From DAHUYF01 sp963789275 (GTDB lineage Bacteria; Pseudomonadota; Alphaproteobacteria; ATCC43930; CGMCC-115725), in contig CAWBKF010000021.1 of the NCBI GenBank assembly GCA_963789275.1, forward strand, positions 1 through 64,000: a stretch of 64,000 bases of DNA, in the 5' to 3' direction. A model generated the notes under the pieces. The model was given only the letters and a program-made list of their open reading frames with translations, was not told the origin of the DNA and did no database searches. This document shows, piece after piece, positions 19,343-29,831 of this stretch (positions are counted from its first letter, which is position 1; the number at the start of each line of letters is the position of its first letter). A program made the translations under genes and the position numbers.

Positions 19343-19780
19343 ATGATCCGTGTCCACGCCACTTCGGTCGCCCTCGACGGCGGCGGCGTCCTCTTGCGAG
19401 GCCCGTCGGGCAGCGGCAAGTCCGATCTGGCGCTGCGCCTCATCGACCAGGGCGCGCGTCTCGTGGCCGACGACCAGACCGAGCTCGAGCGCGTCGGCGG
19501 CGTGCTGGAGATGCGTGCGCCCGCAACCATCGCCGGCCGCATCGAGGTGCGCGGCCTCGGCATCATCCGCGTGCCGGCGGTGGCGACCGCGCCGCTGCGC
19601 CTCGTCGTCGACCTCGTCGCGCCCGAGAGCATCGAGCGGCTGCCCGAGCCGCAATTCTGCACCCTGCTCGGGATGAGCCTGCCGCTGTTGCTGCTGGCGC
19701 CGTTTGCGGCCTCGGCAACGGCGAAGCTTCGGTTGGCGCTGCGCGCCTATGCGCCCGGCGCGCTGTTCGCCGCATCATGA
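19343..19780 (+). CDS. hprK: HPr kinase/phosphorylase, short alphaproteobacterial form
   Basis: A 145-residue protein made only of the catalytic domain, as usual in alphaproteobacteria; the N-terminal domain of Firmicutes HprK is absent. The P-loop GPSGSGKS is at 20-27, followed by the ADDQTEL segment. It would phosphorylate the regulatory serine of HPr encoded downstream. Its stop overlaps the rapZ start (ATGA). The upstream 190 bp are unusually AT-rich and probably hold the operon promoter. Confidence 0.9.
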   Translation: MIRVHATSVALDGGGVLLRGPSGSGKSDLALRLIDQGARLVADDQTELERVGGVLEMRAPATIAGRIEVRGLGIIRVPAVATAPLRLVVDLVAPESIERLPEPQFCTLLGMSLPLLLLAPFAASATAKLRLALRAYAPGALFAAS

Positions 19781-20748
19781 GTGACCCTGCCGCGCCCGCC
19801 GCGCTTGCGCCGAAGCGTGCGCCGACGCGGCCCTCCGCGCGCGCGCGCCTGCTGGTGGTCACCGGCATGTCCGGCGCCGGCCGCTCGACCGCGCTCAAGG
19901 CGCTGGAGGATATGGGCTATGAGGCGGTGGACAATCTGCCGCTGTCGCTGCTGCCGGACCTGCTGCGCGCGCCGGCGCAGCGGCCGCCGCTGGCGCTCGG
20001 CGTCGACGTGCGGACGCGCGATTTCGGCGTGGGATCGCTGCTCGCGGCGCTCGACCGGCTGGTCGCCGAGCATGGCATCGAGCTCAGGATCGTCTTCCTC
20101 GATTGCGAGGACGACCGGCTGGTGCGCCGCTACACCGAGACGCGCCGGCGCCACCCGCTCGCCGGCGACCGGCCGGTGATGGACGGGATCGCGCTGGAGC
20201 GCCGCCGCGTCTCCCCCTTGCGCGACCGCGCCGACCTCGTTATCGATACCACCGCCCTCAGCCCGGGGGATCTGAAACGGCTGCTTCATGGGCATTTCGC
20301 GCTCGATGCCGCGCCCGGCATCACCATCTTCGTAACCTCCTTCTCCTATCGCCATGGCGTGCCGCGCGATGCGGATCTGGTGCTCGATGTGCGCTTCCTG
20401 CGCAACCCGCATTATGTCCCGGCGCTCAAGCCGCTCACCGGCCGCGACGCCGCCATCGGCGCGTTCATCGAGGCCGATGCTGATTTCGCGCCGTTCTTCG
20501 AGCGGCTCTGCGCCTGGCTCGAGCCGCTGCTGCCGCGCTACGAGAGCGAGGGCAAGAGCTATCTCACCATCGCCATCGGCTGCACCGGCGGCCGCCATCG
20601 CTCGGTCTATGTGGCCGAACGCCTGGCGGGCTGGCTCAGCCGGCAGGGCCGGCCCGTCGGCATCGGCCACCGCGACCTCGACCAATCGGCGACGATGGTC
20701 GCGGCTGCCGCGGTCGAGGCGGAGAGCCCGATAAAGGACATCCAATGA
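19777..20748 (+). CDS. rapZ: RNase adapter/nucleotide-binding protein RapZ
   Basis: A 323-residue P-loop protein, with GMSGAGRS at residues 30-37 and an Arg where many relatives have Lys. The C-terminal domain carries the hallmark GCTGGRHRSVY. In enterobacteria RapZ controls glucosamine-6-phosphate synthase mRNA decay; in alphaproteobacteria its gene is embedded in the PTS operon and its target is less clear. It overlaps hprK and the EIIA gene by four bases on either side, so the cluster is translated as one unit. Confidence 0.93.
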   Translation: MSDPAAPAALAPKRAPTRPSARARLLVVTGMSGAGRSTALKALEDMGYEAVDNLPLSLLPDLLRAPAQRPPLALGVDVRTRDFGVGSLLAALDRLVAEHGIELRIVFLDCEDDRLVRRYTETRRRHPLAGDRPVMDGIALERRRVSPLRDRADLVIDTTALSPGDLKRLLHGHFALDAAPGITIFVTSFSYRHGVPRDADLVLDVRFLRNPHYVPALKPLTGRDAAIGAFIEADADFAPFFERLCAWLEPLLPRYESEGKSYLTIAIGCTGGRHRSVYVAERLAGWLSRQGRPVGIGHRDLDQSATMVAAAAVEAESPIKDIQ

Positions 20749-21152
20749 TCGGAATGGTACTCGTCACTCATGGCCGGCTGGCCGCCGAGTTCGTCGCGGC
20801 GCTGGAGCATGTCGTGGGGCCGCAGCGCAACATCGCCGCCGTCTGCATCGGCCCCGATGACGACATGGAGAAGCGGCGCGCGGACATCCTGCGCTGCGTC
20901 GGCGAGGTCGATGCCGGCGAGGGTGTCGTGCTGCTCACCGACATGTTCGGCGGCACGCCCTCCAACCTCGCCATCTCCGTCATGGACAAGGCCAAGATCG
21001 AGGTCATCGCCGGCATCAACCTGCCGATGCTGATCAAGCTGGCGAGCCTCAGGCAGAGCGAAACCCTGGCCAATGCCGTGCGCGGCGCGCAGGAGGCGGG
21101 CCGCAAATACATCAACGTCGCCTCGCAGCTCCTCGCCGACGTCCGGGGATGA
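20745..21152 (+). CDS. PTS EIIA component, mannose family
   Basis: A 135-residue EIIA-Man fold protein. The phospho-acceptor His9 is in LVTHGRLA, and the dimer/active-site motif is LLTDMFGGTPSN. No EIIB, EIIC or EIID transport gene is present nearby, so this is a regulatory phosphocarrier rather than part of a sugar importer. It takes phosphate from HPr, encoded next. Confidence 0.93.
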   Translation: MIGMVLVTHGRLAAEFVAALEHVVGPQRNIAAVCIGPDDDMEKRRADILRCVGEVDAGEGVVLLTDMFGGTPSNLAISVMDKAKIEVIAGINLPMLIKLASLRQSETLANAVRGAQEAGRKYINVASQLLADVRG

Positions 21153-21460
21153 GCGCGGAGGACGGTAGCGCGGCGGGCGCCGACGGCGCCGACCCGATCC
21201 GCCAAACCGTCACCATCTGCAACAAGCGCGGCCTTCATGCCCGCGCCGCGGCGCGCTTTGTCAAGCTCGCCTACACCTTCGATGCCGAGATCACGGTGGC
21301 GAAGAACGGCGCCGCCGTCTCCGGCCGCTCGATCATGGGGTTGATGATGCTTGCAGCCGGTCCCGGCACCGCCATCGAGCTGCGCGCCACCGGCCCCGAG
21401 GCCGAGCGTGCGATCGCGGCGCTGGCCGAGCTGATCTGCGGCGGCTTCGATGAGGAATGA
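21149..21460 (+). CDS. Phosphocarrier protein HPr
   Basis: A 103-residue HPr with an N-terminal extension of about 15 residues. The enzyme I site is His30 in KRGLHARAAARFVKLA. The HprK-type site is Ser61 in GRSIMGLMML, so both histidine and serine phosphorylation are possible, matching the presence of hprK in the same operon. Overlaps the EIIA gene by 4 bp and the enzyme I gene by 11 bp. Confidence 0.94.
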   Translation: MSAEDGSAAGADGADPIRQTVTICNKRGLHARAAARFVKLAYTFDAEITVAKNGAAVSGRSIMGLMMLAAGPGTAIELRATGPEAERAIAALAELICGGFDEE

Positions 21461-23234
21461 CGGTTTCGCCGGCGACAAGCCCAGGGGCGAGCGCGTGCTG
21501 CACGGGCTAGCCGTCTCGCCGGGCATCGCCATCGGCCCCGCCGTCATCAGCGACGACCGCGAGATCGCTGTGCCCGAGTACCGCGTCGCCGCCGACGGGA
21601 TAGACGAGGAGCGCGAGCGCTTCGCCACCGCGCTCGCGGCGTCGCTGAAGCAGCTGAAGAAACTCAAGGGCAAGGCGGCGGGGCTGCCGGCATCGGCGGC
21701 GGAGGAGATGGGATATCTCCTCGACGCGCATATCGCCATGCTGACCAATTCACGCCTGGTGCGCGGTGTCCAGCGCCGCATCTCCGAGGAGCGCATCAAC
21801 GCCGAGCGCGCGGTGCAGATGGAGATCGGCGAGATCGGCGACAGCTTTGCCGCCATGGGCGACGCCTATCTTGCGGCGCGCGGCGAGGACATCCGCGTGG
21901 TCGGCGCGCGGCTCATCCGCAACCTCACCAAGACGCCCTATACCGCCTTGCAGCACGTCGCCGATGGCAGCGTCATCCTCGCCGAGGAGCTGACCCCGGC
22001 CGACACCGCGCTGATGGATCCGCGCCGCATCGCGGGCTTCGCCGCGGTGCTGGGCGGGCGCGAAGGTCACACCGCGATCATGGCGCGCGCGCTCGAGCTG
22101 CCGGCGGTGCTCGGCGTCGCCGGGCTGCTGACGCAGATCGAGTCCGGCGACACCGTGATCGTCGACGGCACCGCCGGCGCCGTCGTCGTCAATCCCCGGC
22201 GCGAGACGATCCAGCGCTACGAGGCGCAGCAGGAGACGCTGGAGCGCGAGGAGCGCCTGCTCGCGCGGCTTCGGCGCCTGCCGGCGGTGACGCGCGATTC
22301 CGTCGAGATCACGCTGCAGGCCAATCTCGAGCTGCCGCGCGAGCTCGACCAGGCGCTGGCCGCCGGCGCGCAGGGGCTGGGGCTGGTGCGCAGCGAGTTC
22401 CTCTACATGAACCGCGAGGATCTGCCCGACGAGGACGAGCAGTTCGAGGCCTATCGCGGGCTGGTGCGCGGCATGGCCGGTCGTCCGGTCACCATCCGCA
22501 CGCTCGATGTCGGCGGCGACAAGCTCGCCGCGCCGCTCACCGAGACCGGCGGCGGCGAAGGCACCAACCCGGCGCTGGGCTTGCGCGCCATCCGCCTGTC
22601 GCTCAGGGACCGCCGGCTCCTCGACACCCAGCTCGGCGCCATGCTGCGCGCCGGCGCCGAGGGGCCGGTGCGCATCCTGCTGCCGATGATCTGCTCCGTC
22701 GCCGAGATCCGCGCGGTGCGCGACGCGCTGGGGCAGGTGGCGCGGCGGCTGAAGCGCCGCGGCATCAAGATCGGCGATCCGCCGCCGCCGCTCGGCGTCA
22801 TGATCGAGATTCCCGGCGCTGCGCTCGCCGCCGACGCGCTCGCCGCCGAAAGCGATTTCTTCGCCATCGGCACCAACGACCTCATCCAATACACCCTCGC
22901 CATCGATCGCACCGATGAGCAGGTGGCGCATCTCTACAACCCGCTGCACCCCGCGGTGCTGCGCCTCATCCAGTTCGCCGTCGAAGCGGCGCTGCGCGCG
23001 CGGATCGGCGTGAGTTTGTGCGGCGAGATGGCGGGCGATCCGCGCTACACCGCGCTGCTGCTCGGCCTCGGCATCCGCGACCTCTCGATGGCGCCGGGCA
23101 ACATCGGCCGCGTCAAGCAGCGCGTGCGCGGGCTCGACCTCGTCGCCGCCAGCCGGCGCGCCCATGCCATCATGGATCAGCTCGACGACGCCCGGATCGC
23201 GGCGCTCCTCGACGATTTCAACGCGCTCGCCTGA
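21450..23234 (+). CDS. ptsI: PTS enzyme I (phosphoenolpyruvate-protein phosphotransferase)
   Basis: A 594-residue enzyme I that passes phosphate from phosphoenolpyruvate to HPr. The phospho-His207 lies in GGREGHTAIMARALELPA. The PEP-binding barrel contains LGLVRSEFLYM, RTLDVGGDK and the catalytic Cys524 in SLCGEMAGDP. There is no GAF domain, so it is not the PtsP (enzyme I-Ntr) form. It closes the hprK-rapZ-EIIA-HPr-EI operon; the lack of sugar permease genes points to a purely regulatory PTS. Confidence 0.95.
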   Translation: MRNDGFAGDKPRGERVLHGLAVSPGIAIGPAVISDDREIAVPEYRVAADGIDEERERFATALAASLKQLKKLKGKAAGLPASAAEEMGYLLDAHIAMLTNSRLVRGVQRRISEERINAERAVQMEIGEIGDSFAAMGDAYLAARGEDIRVVGARLIRNLTKTPYTALQHVADGSVILAEELTPADTALMDPRRIAGFAAVLGGREGHTAIMARALELPAVLGVAGLLTQIESGDTVIVDGTAGAVVVNPRRETIQRYEAQQETLEREERLLARLRRLPAVTRDSVEITLQANLELPRELDQALAAGAQGLGLVRSEFLYMNREDLPDEDEQFEAYRGLVRGMAGRPVTIRTLDVGGDKLAAPLTETGGGEGTNPALGLRAIRLSLRDRRLLDTQLGAMLRAGAEGPVRILLPMICSVAEIRAVRDALGQVARRLKRRGIKIGDPPPPLGVMIEIPGAALAADALAAESDFFAIGTNDLIQYTLAIDRTDEQVAHLYNPLHPAVLRLIQFAVEAALRARIGVSLCGEMAGDPRYTALLLGLGIRDLSMAPGNIGRVKQRVRGLDLVAASRRAHAIMDQLDDARIAALLDDFNALA

Positions 23235-23417
23235 GCGCCGCGCTCGGGCGTTTCTTGTATCGTGGCAATACAACCCACTGGTGGGACGCCGCCCACGCAC
23301 TGTTTACTGTCCCGCGCCTGCCCATGCGCGGGTAGTCGGCCGCGGCCTTCTTGCGCGATCTTGCGAAGGCGCGATCTTAACTTCAGCGCCCTTGCCGCCG
23401 CCGGAAAGCGCTGCTAT

Positions 23418-24755
<1,338 letters not shown>

Positions 24756-24776
24756 GCAGGCGTCTTTTTCGCCTGC
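24756..24776 (+). terminator. Hairpin after ahcY
   Basis: The inverted repeat GCAGGCG-TCTTTTT-CGCCTGC starts immediately after the ahcY stop codon, in a short gap before the divL-like gene. The T-rich loop and following TAAATT stretch fit a weak intrinsic terminator. Confidence 0.5.
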
Positions 24777-24844
24777 TAAATTCTCGGGATCGCGTCATAA
24801 TCGGCGCGTCGGCGGGCCTTGCGGGGGTCGTCGCTCGTGGGGAA

Positions 24845-27322
24845 ATGTTTGGTAGGTCAAGAGGTTACGCAGTGCGGCTGATGGCCTGGCTCGGCCTCGC
24901 CGGGACAACTGCGCTGTCGCCGGCGACCGCCTTTGCCGCTTCCCGGGACGGCGTCGCCGAGCCGTTGATCGGGCTTGGCGTCAGCGCTCTCGTCGTCGTC
25001 CTGGTCGCGGGCGTCCTGCTGTTTCGCGCGCGCCGCGCGGCGCAGGCGCTCGCCGCCGAGCGCGACCGCCTCGCGCAGTCGCTGGGCGCGACCGAGGCGG
25101 CGCTCGGCATTCTGCCGGTGGCGTTGTGGCGCGCCCGCGCCGGCGAGGCGGAGGGCAGCCTCGCCGTGGGCGCGGTCAAGGCGCTGGGCGACCTGCCGGC
25201 GCCGCGCCTCGCCGATATCCTGGCGCGCCTCGAGCGCCAGGACGCGGCCGCGCTCGAGGCCGCGCTGCAGCGGCTCAGCGCGGACGGCACCGCCTTCCAG
25301 CAGAGCCTGCGCTTCGCCGACGGCCGCACCCAGCTCGACGCGGTCGGCCGCCGCATCCTCGACGGCGATGTCGTGGCCTTCCTCGACGGCACCAGCCGGC
25401 TCGCCGCGGCCTCCGAGCGCGGCGCGCTGCAGCAGGAGCGCGACCGGCTGCGCGCCATGCTCGACGCGCTGCCGCTGCCGGTCTGGCGCCGCGACGTCGA
25501 CCTCAAGCTGGTCGAGTGCAACCACGCCTATGCCGCGGCGCTCGACGCGCCGGCGCCCAAGGTGCTGAGCGAGAGCCGCGAGATCGCCGCCGGCGTCATC
25601 GGCGACAACGGCCGCGCGCTTGCCGCGCGCGCGCGGAGCTCCGGCGTCGCGCAATCGGAGAGCCACCACATCGTCGTCGGCGGCTCGCGCCGCCTCGTCG
25701 AGTTCACCGAGGCGCCGCTCGACGGCGGCGGCGAGCTGCTCGGCTACGCGCAGGACTATACCGATCTCGAGAACATCCAGGCCGAGCTCGCGCGCCACAT
25801 CGCCGCCCATGCCGACGTGCTGGAGAACGTCGCCGTCGCCATTGCCATCTACGGGCCCGACATGCGGCTCACCTTCCACAACACCTCTTTCGCCAATCTC
25901 TGGCGGCTCGAGGAGGACTGGCTCGTCACCGAGCCGACGCTCGAGGAGGTGCTGGAGCGGCTGCGCGAGCGCCGGCGCATCCCCGAGCATGCCGATTTCC
26001 GCGCCTTCAAGCGCCAGCAGCTCGCCATGTTCACCTCGCTGATCGAGCCGCAGGAGGAATTGCTGCACCTGCCGGACGAGCGCACCTTGCGCCTCGTCAT
26101 CTCGCCGCATCCCTTCGGCGGCCTCGCCTTCGTCTATGAGGAGGTGACCGACAAGCTCGCGCTCGAGCGCTCCTACAACACCATGATCGAGGTGCAGCGC
26201 GAGACGCTGGACAATCTCTACGAGGCGGTCGCCGTCTATGGCAGCGACGGCAGGCTCAAGCTGTCGAACCCGGCCTATGCGCAGATGTGGCAGCTGTCGC
26301 CCGCCGACCTCCAGGGCGAACCGCATGTCAGCGAGATCATCGACAAGCAGCGGCCCTTCTACGACGATGGCGGCGACTGGCCGGCGATGAAGCGGCGCAT
26401 CATCGCGCGCCTGACCGCGCATACCGCCGAGAGCACGCGGCTCGCCCGGCGCGACGGCTCGATGCTGCAGGCGGTGACGGTGCCGCTGCCCGACGGCAAC
26501 ATCCTGCTGAGCTATCTCGACGTCACGGATTCGACGCGGGTCGAGCATGCGCTGCGCGAGCGCAACGAGGCGCTGGAGACCGCGGGCCGGCTCAAGAGCG
26601 AGTTCATCGCCAACGTCTCCTACGAGCTGCGCACGCCGCTCAACGCCATCATCGGCTTCGCCGAGATCCTGACCAACCAGTATTTCGGCGAGCTCAGCCC
26701 GCGCCAGCTCGACTACAGCCGCGGCATCCTCGACAGCTCGCACCGGCTGCTGTCGCTGATCAACGACATCCTCGATCTCGCCACCATCGAGGCCGGCTAC
26801 ATGACGCTCGAGACCCAGGAGGTCGACATCCACACGCTGATGTCGAGCGTGCTGTCGCTGACCCGCGAGCGCGCGAGGAAGCAGAGCCTCAAGCTCGAAT
26901 TCGACTGCCCGACCGATATCGGCGCGCTGGTGGCCGATGAACGCCGATTGAAGCAGGCGCTCTTCAACCTGATCTCCAACGCGCTCAAATTCACGCCCCC
27001 CGGCGGCACCGTGACGCTCGCCGCCCGGCGCACCGCCGACCGCGTCGCGCTGATCGTCGCCGATACCGGGGTCGGCGTGCCGCGCGAGGACCAGGCGCGC
27101 ATCTTCGAGAAGTTCGAGCGCGGCAGCCCCAATGCGCGCCAATCCGGCCCCGGCCTCGGCCTGTCGCTGGTCAAGAGCTTCATCGAGCTCCATGGCGGCA
27201 CCGTCGAGATGGATTCGCGCCCCGGCACCGGCACCACCGTCACCTGCTATCTCAACGCCGCGCCGCTTTCCGCACCCGCGGCCGAGCCCGAGCCCGCGGC
27301 GCGGCGCTCGGCCGGGGATTGA
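24845..27322 (+). CDS. divL: DivL-like PAS-domain tyrosine 'histidine kinase'
   Basis: An 825-residue membrane-anchored signalling protein: a short hydrophobic N-terminus with one or two helices (about 12-65), several PAS-like domains (about 190-550), HisKA, and an ATPase domain. At the phospho-acceptor position the motif is ANVSYELRTPLN: residue 593 is Tyr, not His. That is the hallmark of Caulobacter DivL, which acts in the DivK-CckA cell-cycle pathway as an allosteric regulator. The ATPase boxes NLISNALKFTPPGG and GPGLGLSLVKSF are intact. In relatives this gene lies beside tsaE; here 7 kb separate them. Confidence 0.82.
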   Translation: MFGRSRGYAVRLMAWLGLAGTTALSPATAFAASRDGVAEPLIGLGVSALVVVLVAGVLLFRARRAAQALAAERDRLAQSLGATEAALGILPVALWRARAGEAEGSLAVGAVKALGDLPAPRLADILARLERQDAAALEAALQRLSADGTAFQQSLRFADGRTQLDAVGRRILDGDVVAFLDGTSRLAAASERGALQQERDRLRAMLDALPLPVWRRDVDLKLVECNHAYAAALDAPAPKVLSESREIAAGVIGDNGRALAARARSSGVAQSESHHIVVGGSRRLVEFTEAPLDGGGELLGYAQDYTDLENIQAELARHIAAHADVLENVAVAIAIYGPDMRLTFHNTSFANLWRLEEDWLVTEPTLEEVLERLRERRRIPEHADFRAFKRQQLAMFTSLIEPQEELLHLPDERTLRLVISPHPFGGLAFVYEEVTDKLALERSYNTMIEVQRETLDNLYEAVAVYGSDGRLKLSNPAYAQMWQLSPADLQGEPHVSEIIDKQRPFYDDGGDWPAMKRRIIARLTAHTAESTRLARRDGSMLQAVTVPLPDGNILLSYLDVTDSTRVEHALRERNEALETAGRLKSEFIANVSYELRTPLNAIIGFAEILTNQYFGELSPRQLDYSRGILDSSHRLLSLINDILDLATIEAGYMTLETQEVDIHTLMSSVLSLTRERARKQSLKLEFDCPTDIGALVADERRLKQALFNLISNALKFTPPGGTVTLAARRTADRVALIVADTGVGVPREDQARIFEKFERGSPNARQSGPGLGLSLVKSFIELHGGTVEMDSRPGTGTTVTCYLNAAPLSAPAAEPEPAARRSAGD

Positions 27323-27331
27323 GCGGAAAGC

Positions 27332-27710
27332 CTAGCTCGCTTGCGCCGGCGCTGCCGGCGCCTGGTCGAAAAAGCCGGTCACCACGGCGAGGCGGTCGCC
27401 CGCGACCACGCGCCATATCGGTGCCCTTGACCAGCGCCGGGCCGGTCTCCGGCGCCAGCTCCCAGCAGAAGCGCAGCCGGTCGTGATGCGCATCGACGTC
27501 GCTGGTGCGGCGGAAGCGATGGCCGGGAAAGCGCTGCTGCACGCCTTCGACCATAGTGTCGATGCCGGAGCGGCCGTCGCCTTGCATCACCGGGTCGAGA
27601 TAGCTGGCGCCCTCGGTCCAGATCCGGGCGATGAGCGCGCGCCGGCGCCCGGCATCGGTCTCGTTCCACATCGCGATATAGCCGTCGACGAGGTTGGTCA
27701 GGTCAGTCAT
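27332..27710 (-). CDS. NTF2-like/SnoaL-type small protein, frameshifted
   Basis: Begins MTDLTNLVDGYIAMWNETDA, a typical start of the cystatin-like NTF2 fold family, followed by WTEGASYLDPVMQGDGRSGID. After GTDM the frame is lost at about 27410. Dropping one base restores VVAGDRLAVVTGFFDQAPA and a stop at 27332, giving a ~125-residue protein of normal family length. Without correction the frame runs on to 27252. Function is unknown; the family includes isomerases and ligand-binding proteins. Confidence 0.65.
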
Positions 27711-27848
27711 GTCGCACTCCTTCGGGACGGCATCCCGCGGCGGCGCTCCCGGCCGCTCGCGTTGCCGGGCGCATGATCGCGCGCGCCGGCGACCGCTGTC
27801 GATTACCTCCGGCGTAATGGGCGCAGCGCTCCGCGCTATGCCGCGCTG

Positions 27849-28236
27849 CTACAGCAGCTGCAGGAAGATCAGGATGAGGCCGATCACTGACACCGCCCAG
27901 GCCAGCGTGCGCAGCCAAGGGCATGCCGCCGATGTAGAGGATCGCCTGCACCAGCCTTGCCCAGAAGAACAACTCCGCGCCCAGCGCCGTCATGCCATTG
28001 GTGCGGTTGGCGAGCTGCGCGATGAGCACCAGCGCGATGAAGAGCGGCAGGTTCTCCAGCATGTTGCGGTGCGCGCGCTGCGCCCGCCCCGCCCAGCCGG
28101 TCATCTCCGGCAGCCCCTCGCGATTGCCGGCAAGCGTCGCCAGACCGAGCTGGCCGCTGGAGCCCATTGCCGCGACGAGCACCTGCACGAAGGTCAGTGC
28201 GACCGACCACAGCAGCATCTTCAGCTCAACCGTCAT
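27849..28236 (-). CDS. MAPEG-family membrane protein, frameshifted
   Basis: Starts MTVELKMLLWSVALTFVQVL and continues with the family segment AQRAHRNMLENLPLFIALVL. Members are four-helix membrane proteins related to microsomal glutathione S-transferase, but many bacterial ones are uncharacterised. An extra base at 27917-27918 shifts the frame in the last helix; correcting it gives LAWAVSVIGLILIFLQLL and a stop at 27849, about 128 residues in all. Confidence 0.75.
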
Positions 28237-28337
28237 CACCGCGTCTCCCCAGATATGTTTCTTCGCCGCGGAACGATAGCATGGCGCGGCCGGCGCCGTC
28301 TCGGCGCGGCGGCGCGTGCCCGCCGGAGAAATTCCCG

Positions 28338-28667
28338 CTACCGCCGCTGCTCGAATACCTCTTTGGCGACCAGCGCCGAGGTCATGGCATTGGGCCAGCC
28401 GCCATAGAAGGCGAGATGGGTGATGAGCTCGACGATCTCGTCCTTGGTCACGCCATTGTCGAGCGCGCGCTCGAGATGGCCGCGCAGCTGCTCGCTGCGA
28501 TTGAGGGCGACGAGCGCCGCGACGGTGATCAAGCTGCGATCGCGCTTGCCGAGGCCCGGGCGCTCCCAGACATCGCCGAACAGCACCGTCTCGGTGAGCT
28601 CGATCAGCTTCGGGGCGACGGTGCGGACCTTGTCGCGGGCGGTCGATGCCGGTTGTTGCGGGGCCAT
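28338..28667 (-). CDS. Carboxymuconolactone decarboxylase-family protein
   Basis: A 109-residue protein of the CMD/AhpD-like fold, with VLFGDVWERPGLGKRDRSLI and LITHLAFYGGWPNAMTS. The CxxC pair of true AhpD is absent, so it resembles the decarboxylase-like branch, whose members have varied or unknown reactions. It stands between the MAPEG gene and the FAD reductase gene, all on the minus strand, but the gaps do not demand a single operon. Confidence 0.85.
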   Translation of the reverse strand: MAPQQPASTARDKVRTVAPKLIELTETVLFGDVWERPGLGKRDRSLITVAALVALNRSEQLRGHLERALDNGVTKDEIVELITHLAFYGGWPNAMTSALVAKEVFEQRR

Positions 28668-28706
28668 CGTGTCTGCTCCTCCTTGCGTTGCGTGATGGAT
28701 GCCGGT

Positions 28707-29726
28707 CTACCGCCCCGGCACGCCCTTGGTCGTCGAGTATTCGAAATGCAGCGCCTCGCCGGGATGGACCAGCGGAAAGATCGCATGCGCCGCCTGCGCC
28801 GCCTCGGCAAAGCCGGAAAGGATGAGCTTGAGCTTGCCGGGATATGCCGCAATGTCGCCGATGGCGAAGATGCCGGGCAGCGAGCTCTGGCTGGTGGCGG
28901 GGTCGATCGCGACGTGGTGGCGCTCCAGCGCCAGGCCCCAATCGGCGATCGGGCCGAGATTCATCGAGAGGCCGAAGAAGGCCAGCAGCGCATCGGCCGG
29001 CAGCCGCCGCGTGTTGCCGTCGAGATCGGCGACGATCACCGCGTCCAGCGCGCCGCCGCTACCATCGAGCGCATGCAGCTGATAGGGGATGACGAGCTCG
29101 ATCCTGCCCGCGCGCGCCAGCTGCTCGAGCCTCGCCGCGCTCTCGGGCGCTGCGCGGAACTTGGCGCGGCGATGCACCACCATCACTTCTTTCGCGACCT
29201 CCGCCAGCGACAGCGCCCAATCGACGGCGCTGTCGCCGCCGCCGGCGATGACCACGCGCTTGCCGCGAAAATCGTCCCGCCGCTTCACCAGGTAGAAGAC
29301 GCTGCTGCCCTCGAAGGCCTCGATCCCCGGCAGCGGCGGCCGGTTGGGGCCGAAGGCGCCGACGCCGGCGGCGATGATCACCGCGCGCGCCTCGATGATC
29401 GTCCCGAGCGAGGTCTCGAGGCGGAAGCCGCCTTGCGGCAGCGGCGCCAGCCGCTCGACCTGCTGCGCCAGGTGATAGACCGGATGGAACGGCGCCGCCT
29501 GCTCGGCGAGGCAGTCGATCAGCGCCGCCGCATCGATGCGGGGATGGCCGGGGATGTCAAAGATCGGCTTTTCCGGATAGAGCGCGGCGCATTGCCCGCC
29601 CAGCAGGTCGAGCGCGTCGATGACATGGCAGCGCATCTTCAGCATGCCGCATTCGAACACGGCGAAGAGCCCGACCGGCCCCGCGCCGATGATCGCCACA
29701 TCGCCCCGCTGCACCTCGCCCGCCAT
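28707..29726 (-). CDS. Ferredoxin/flavodoxin-NADP reductase of the thioredoxin-reductase fold
   Basis: A 339-residue two-domain flavoprotein. FAD-binding GAGPVGLFAVFECGM is near the N-terminus, the NADPH site is VVIAGGGDSAVDWALSLA, and the second FAD motif is GIFAIGDIAAYPGKL. The redox CxxC of thioredoxin reductase is absent, which places it with the TrxR-like ferredoxin-NADP reductases. ATG 29726 has a GGGAGAGG ribosome binding site. A partner ferredoxin is not in the window. Confidence 0.88.
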   Translation of the reverse strand: MAGEVQRGDVAIIGAGPVGLFAVFECGMLKMRCHVIDALDLLGGQCAALYPEKPIFDIPGHPRIDAAALIDCLAEQAAPFHPVYHLAQQVERLAPLPQGGFRLETSLGTIIEARAVIIAAGVGAFGPNRPPLPGIEAFEGSSVFYLVKRRDDFRGKRVVIAGGGDSAVDWALSLAEVAKEVMVVHRRAKFRAAPESAARLEQLARAGRIELVIPYQLHALDGSGGALDAVIVADLDGNTRRLPADALLAFFGLSMNLGPIADWGLALERHHVAIDPATSQSSLPGIFAIGDIAAYPGKLKLILSGFAEAAQAAHAIFPLVHPGEALHFEYSTTKGVPGR

Positions 29727-29831
29727 CGCCTCTCCCTTCGGTCGCAATCGGCGCTACCATGGCGGCGGCGCTGGCGGGGCGCAATTGCCATCTGCTAAGT
29801 CCATCACGGTACAAGATCGAGGGAGGCGGCG

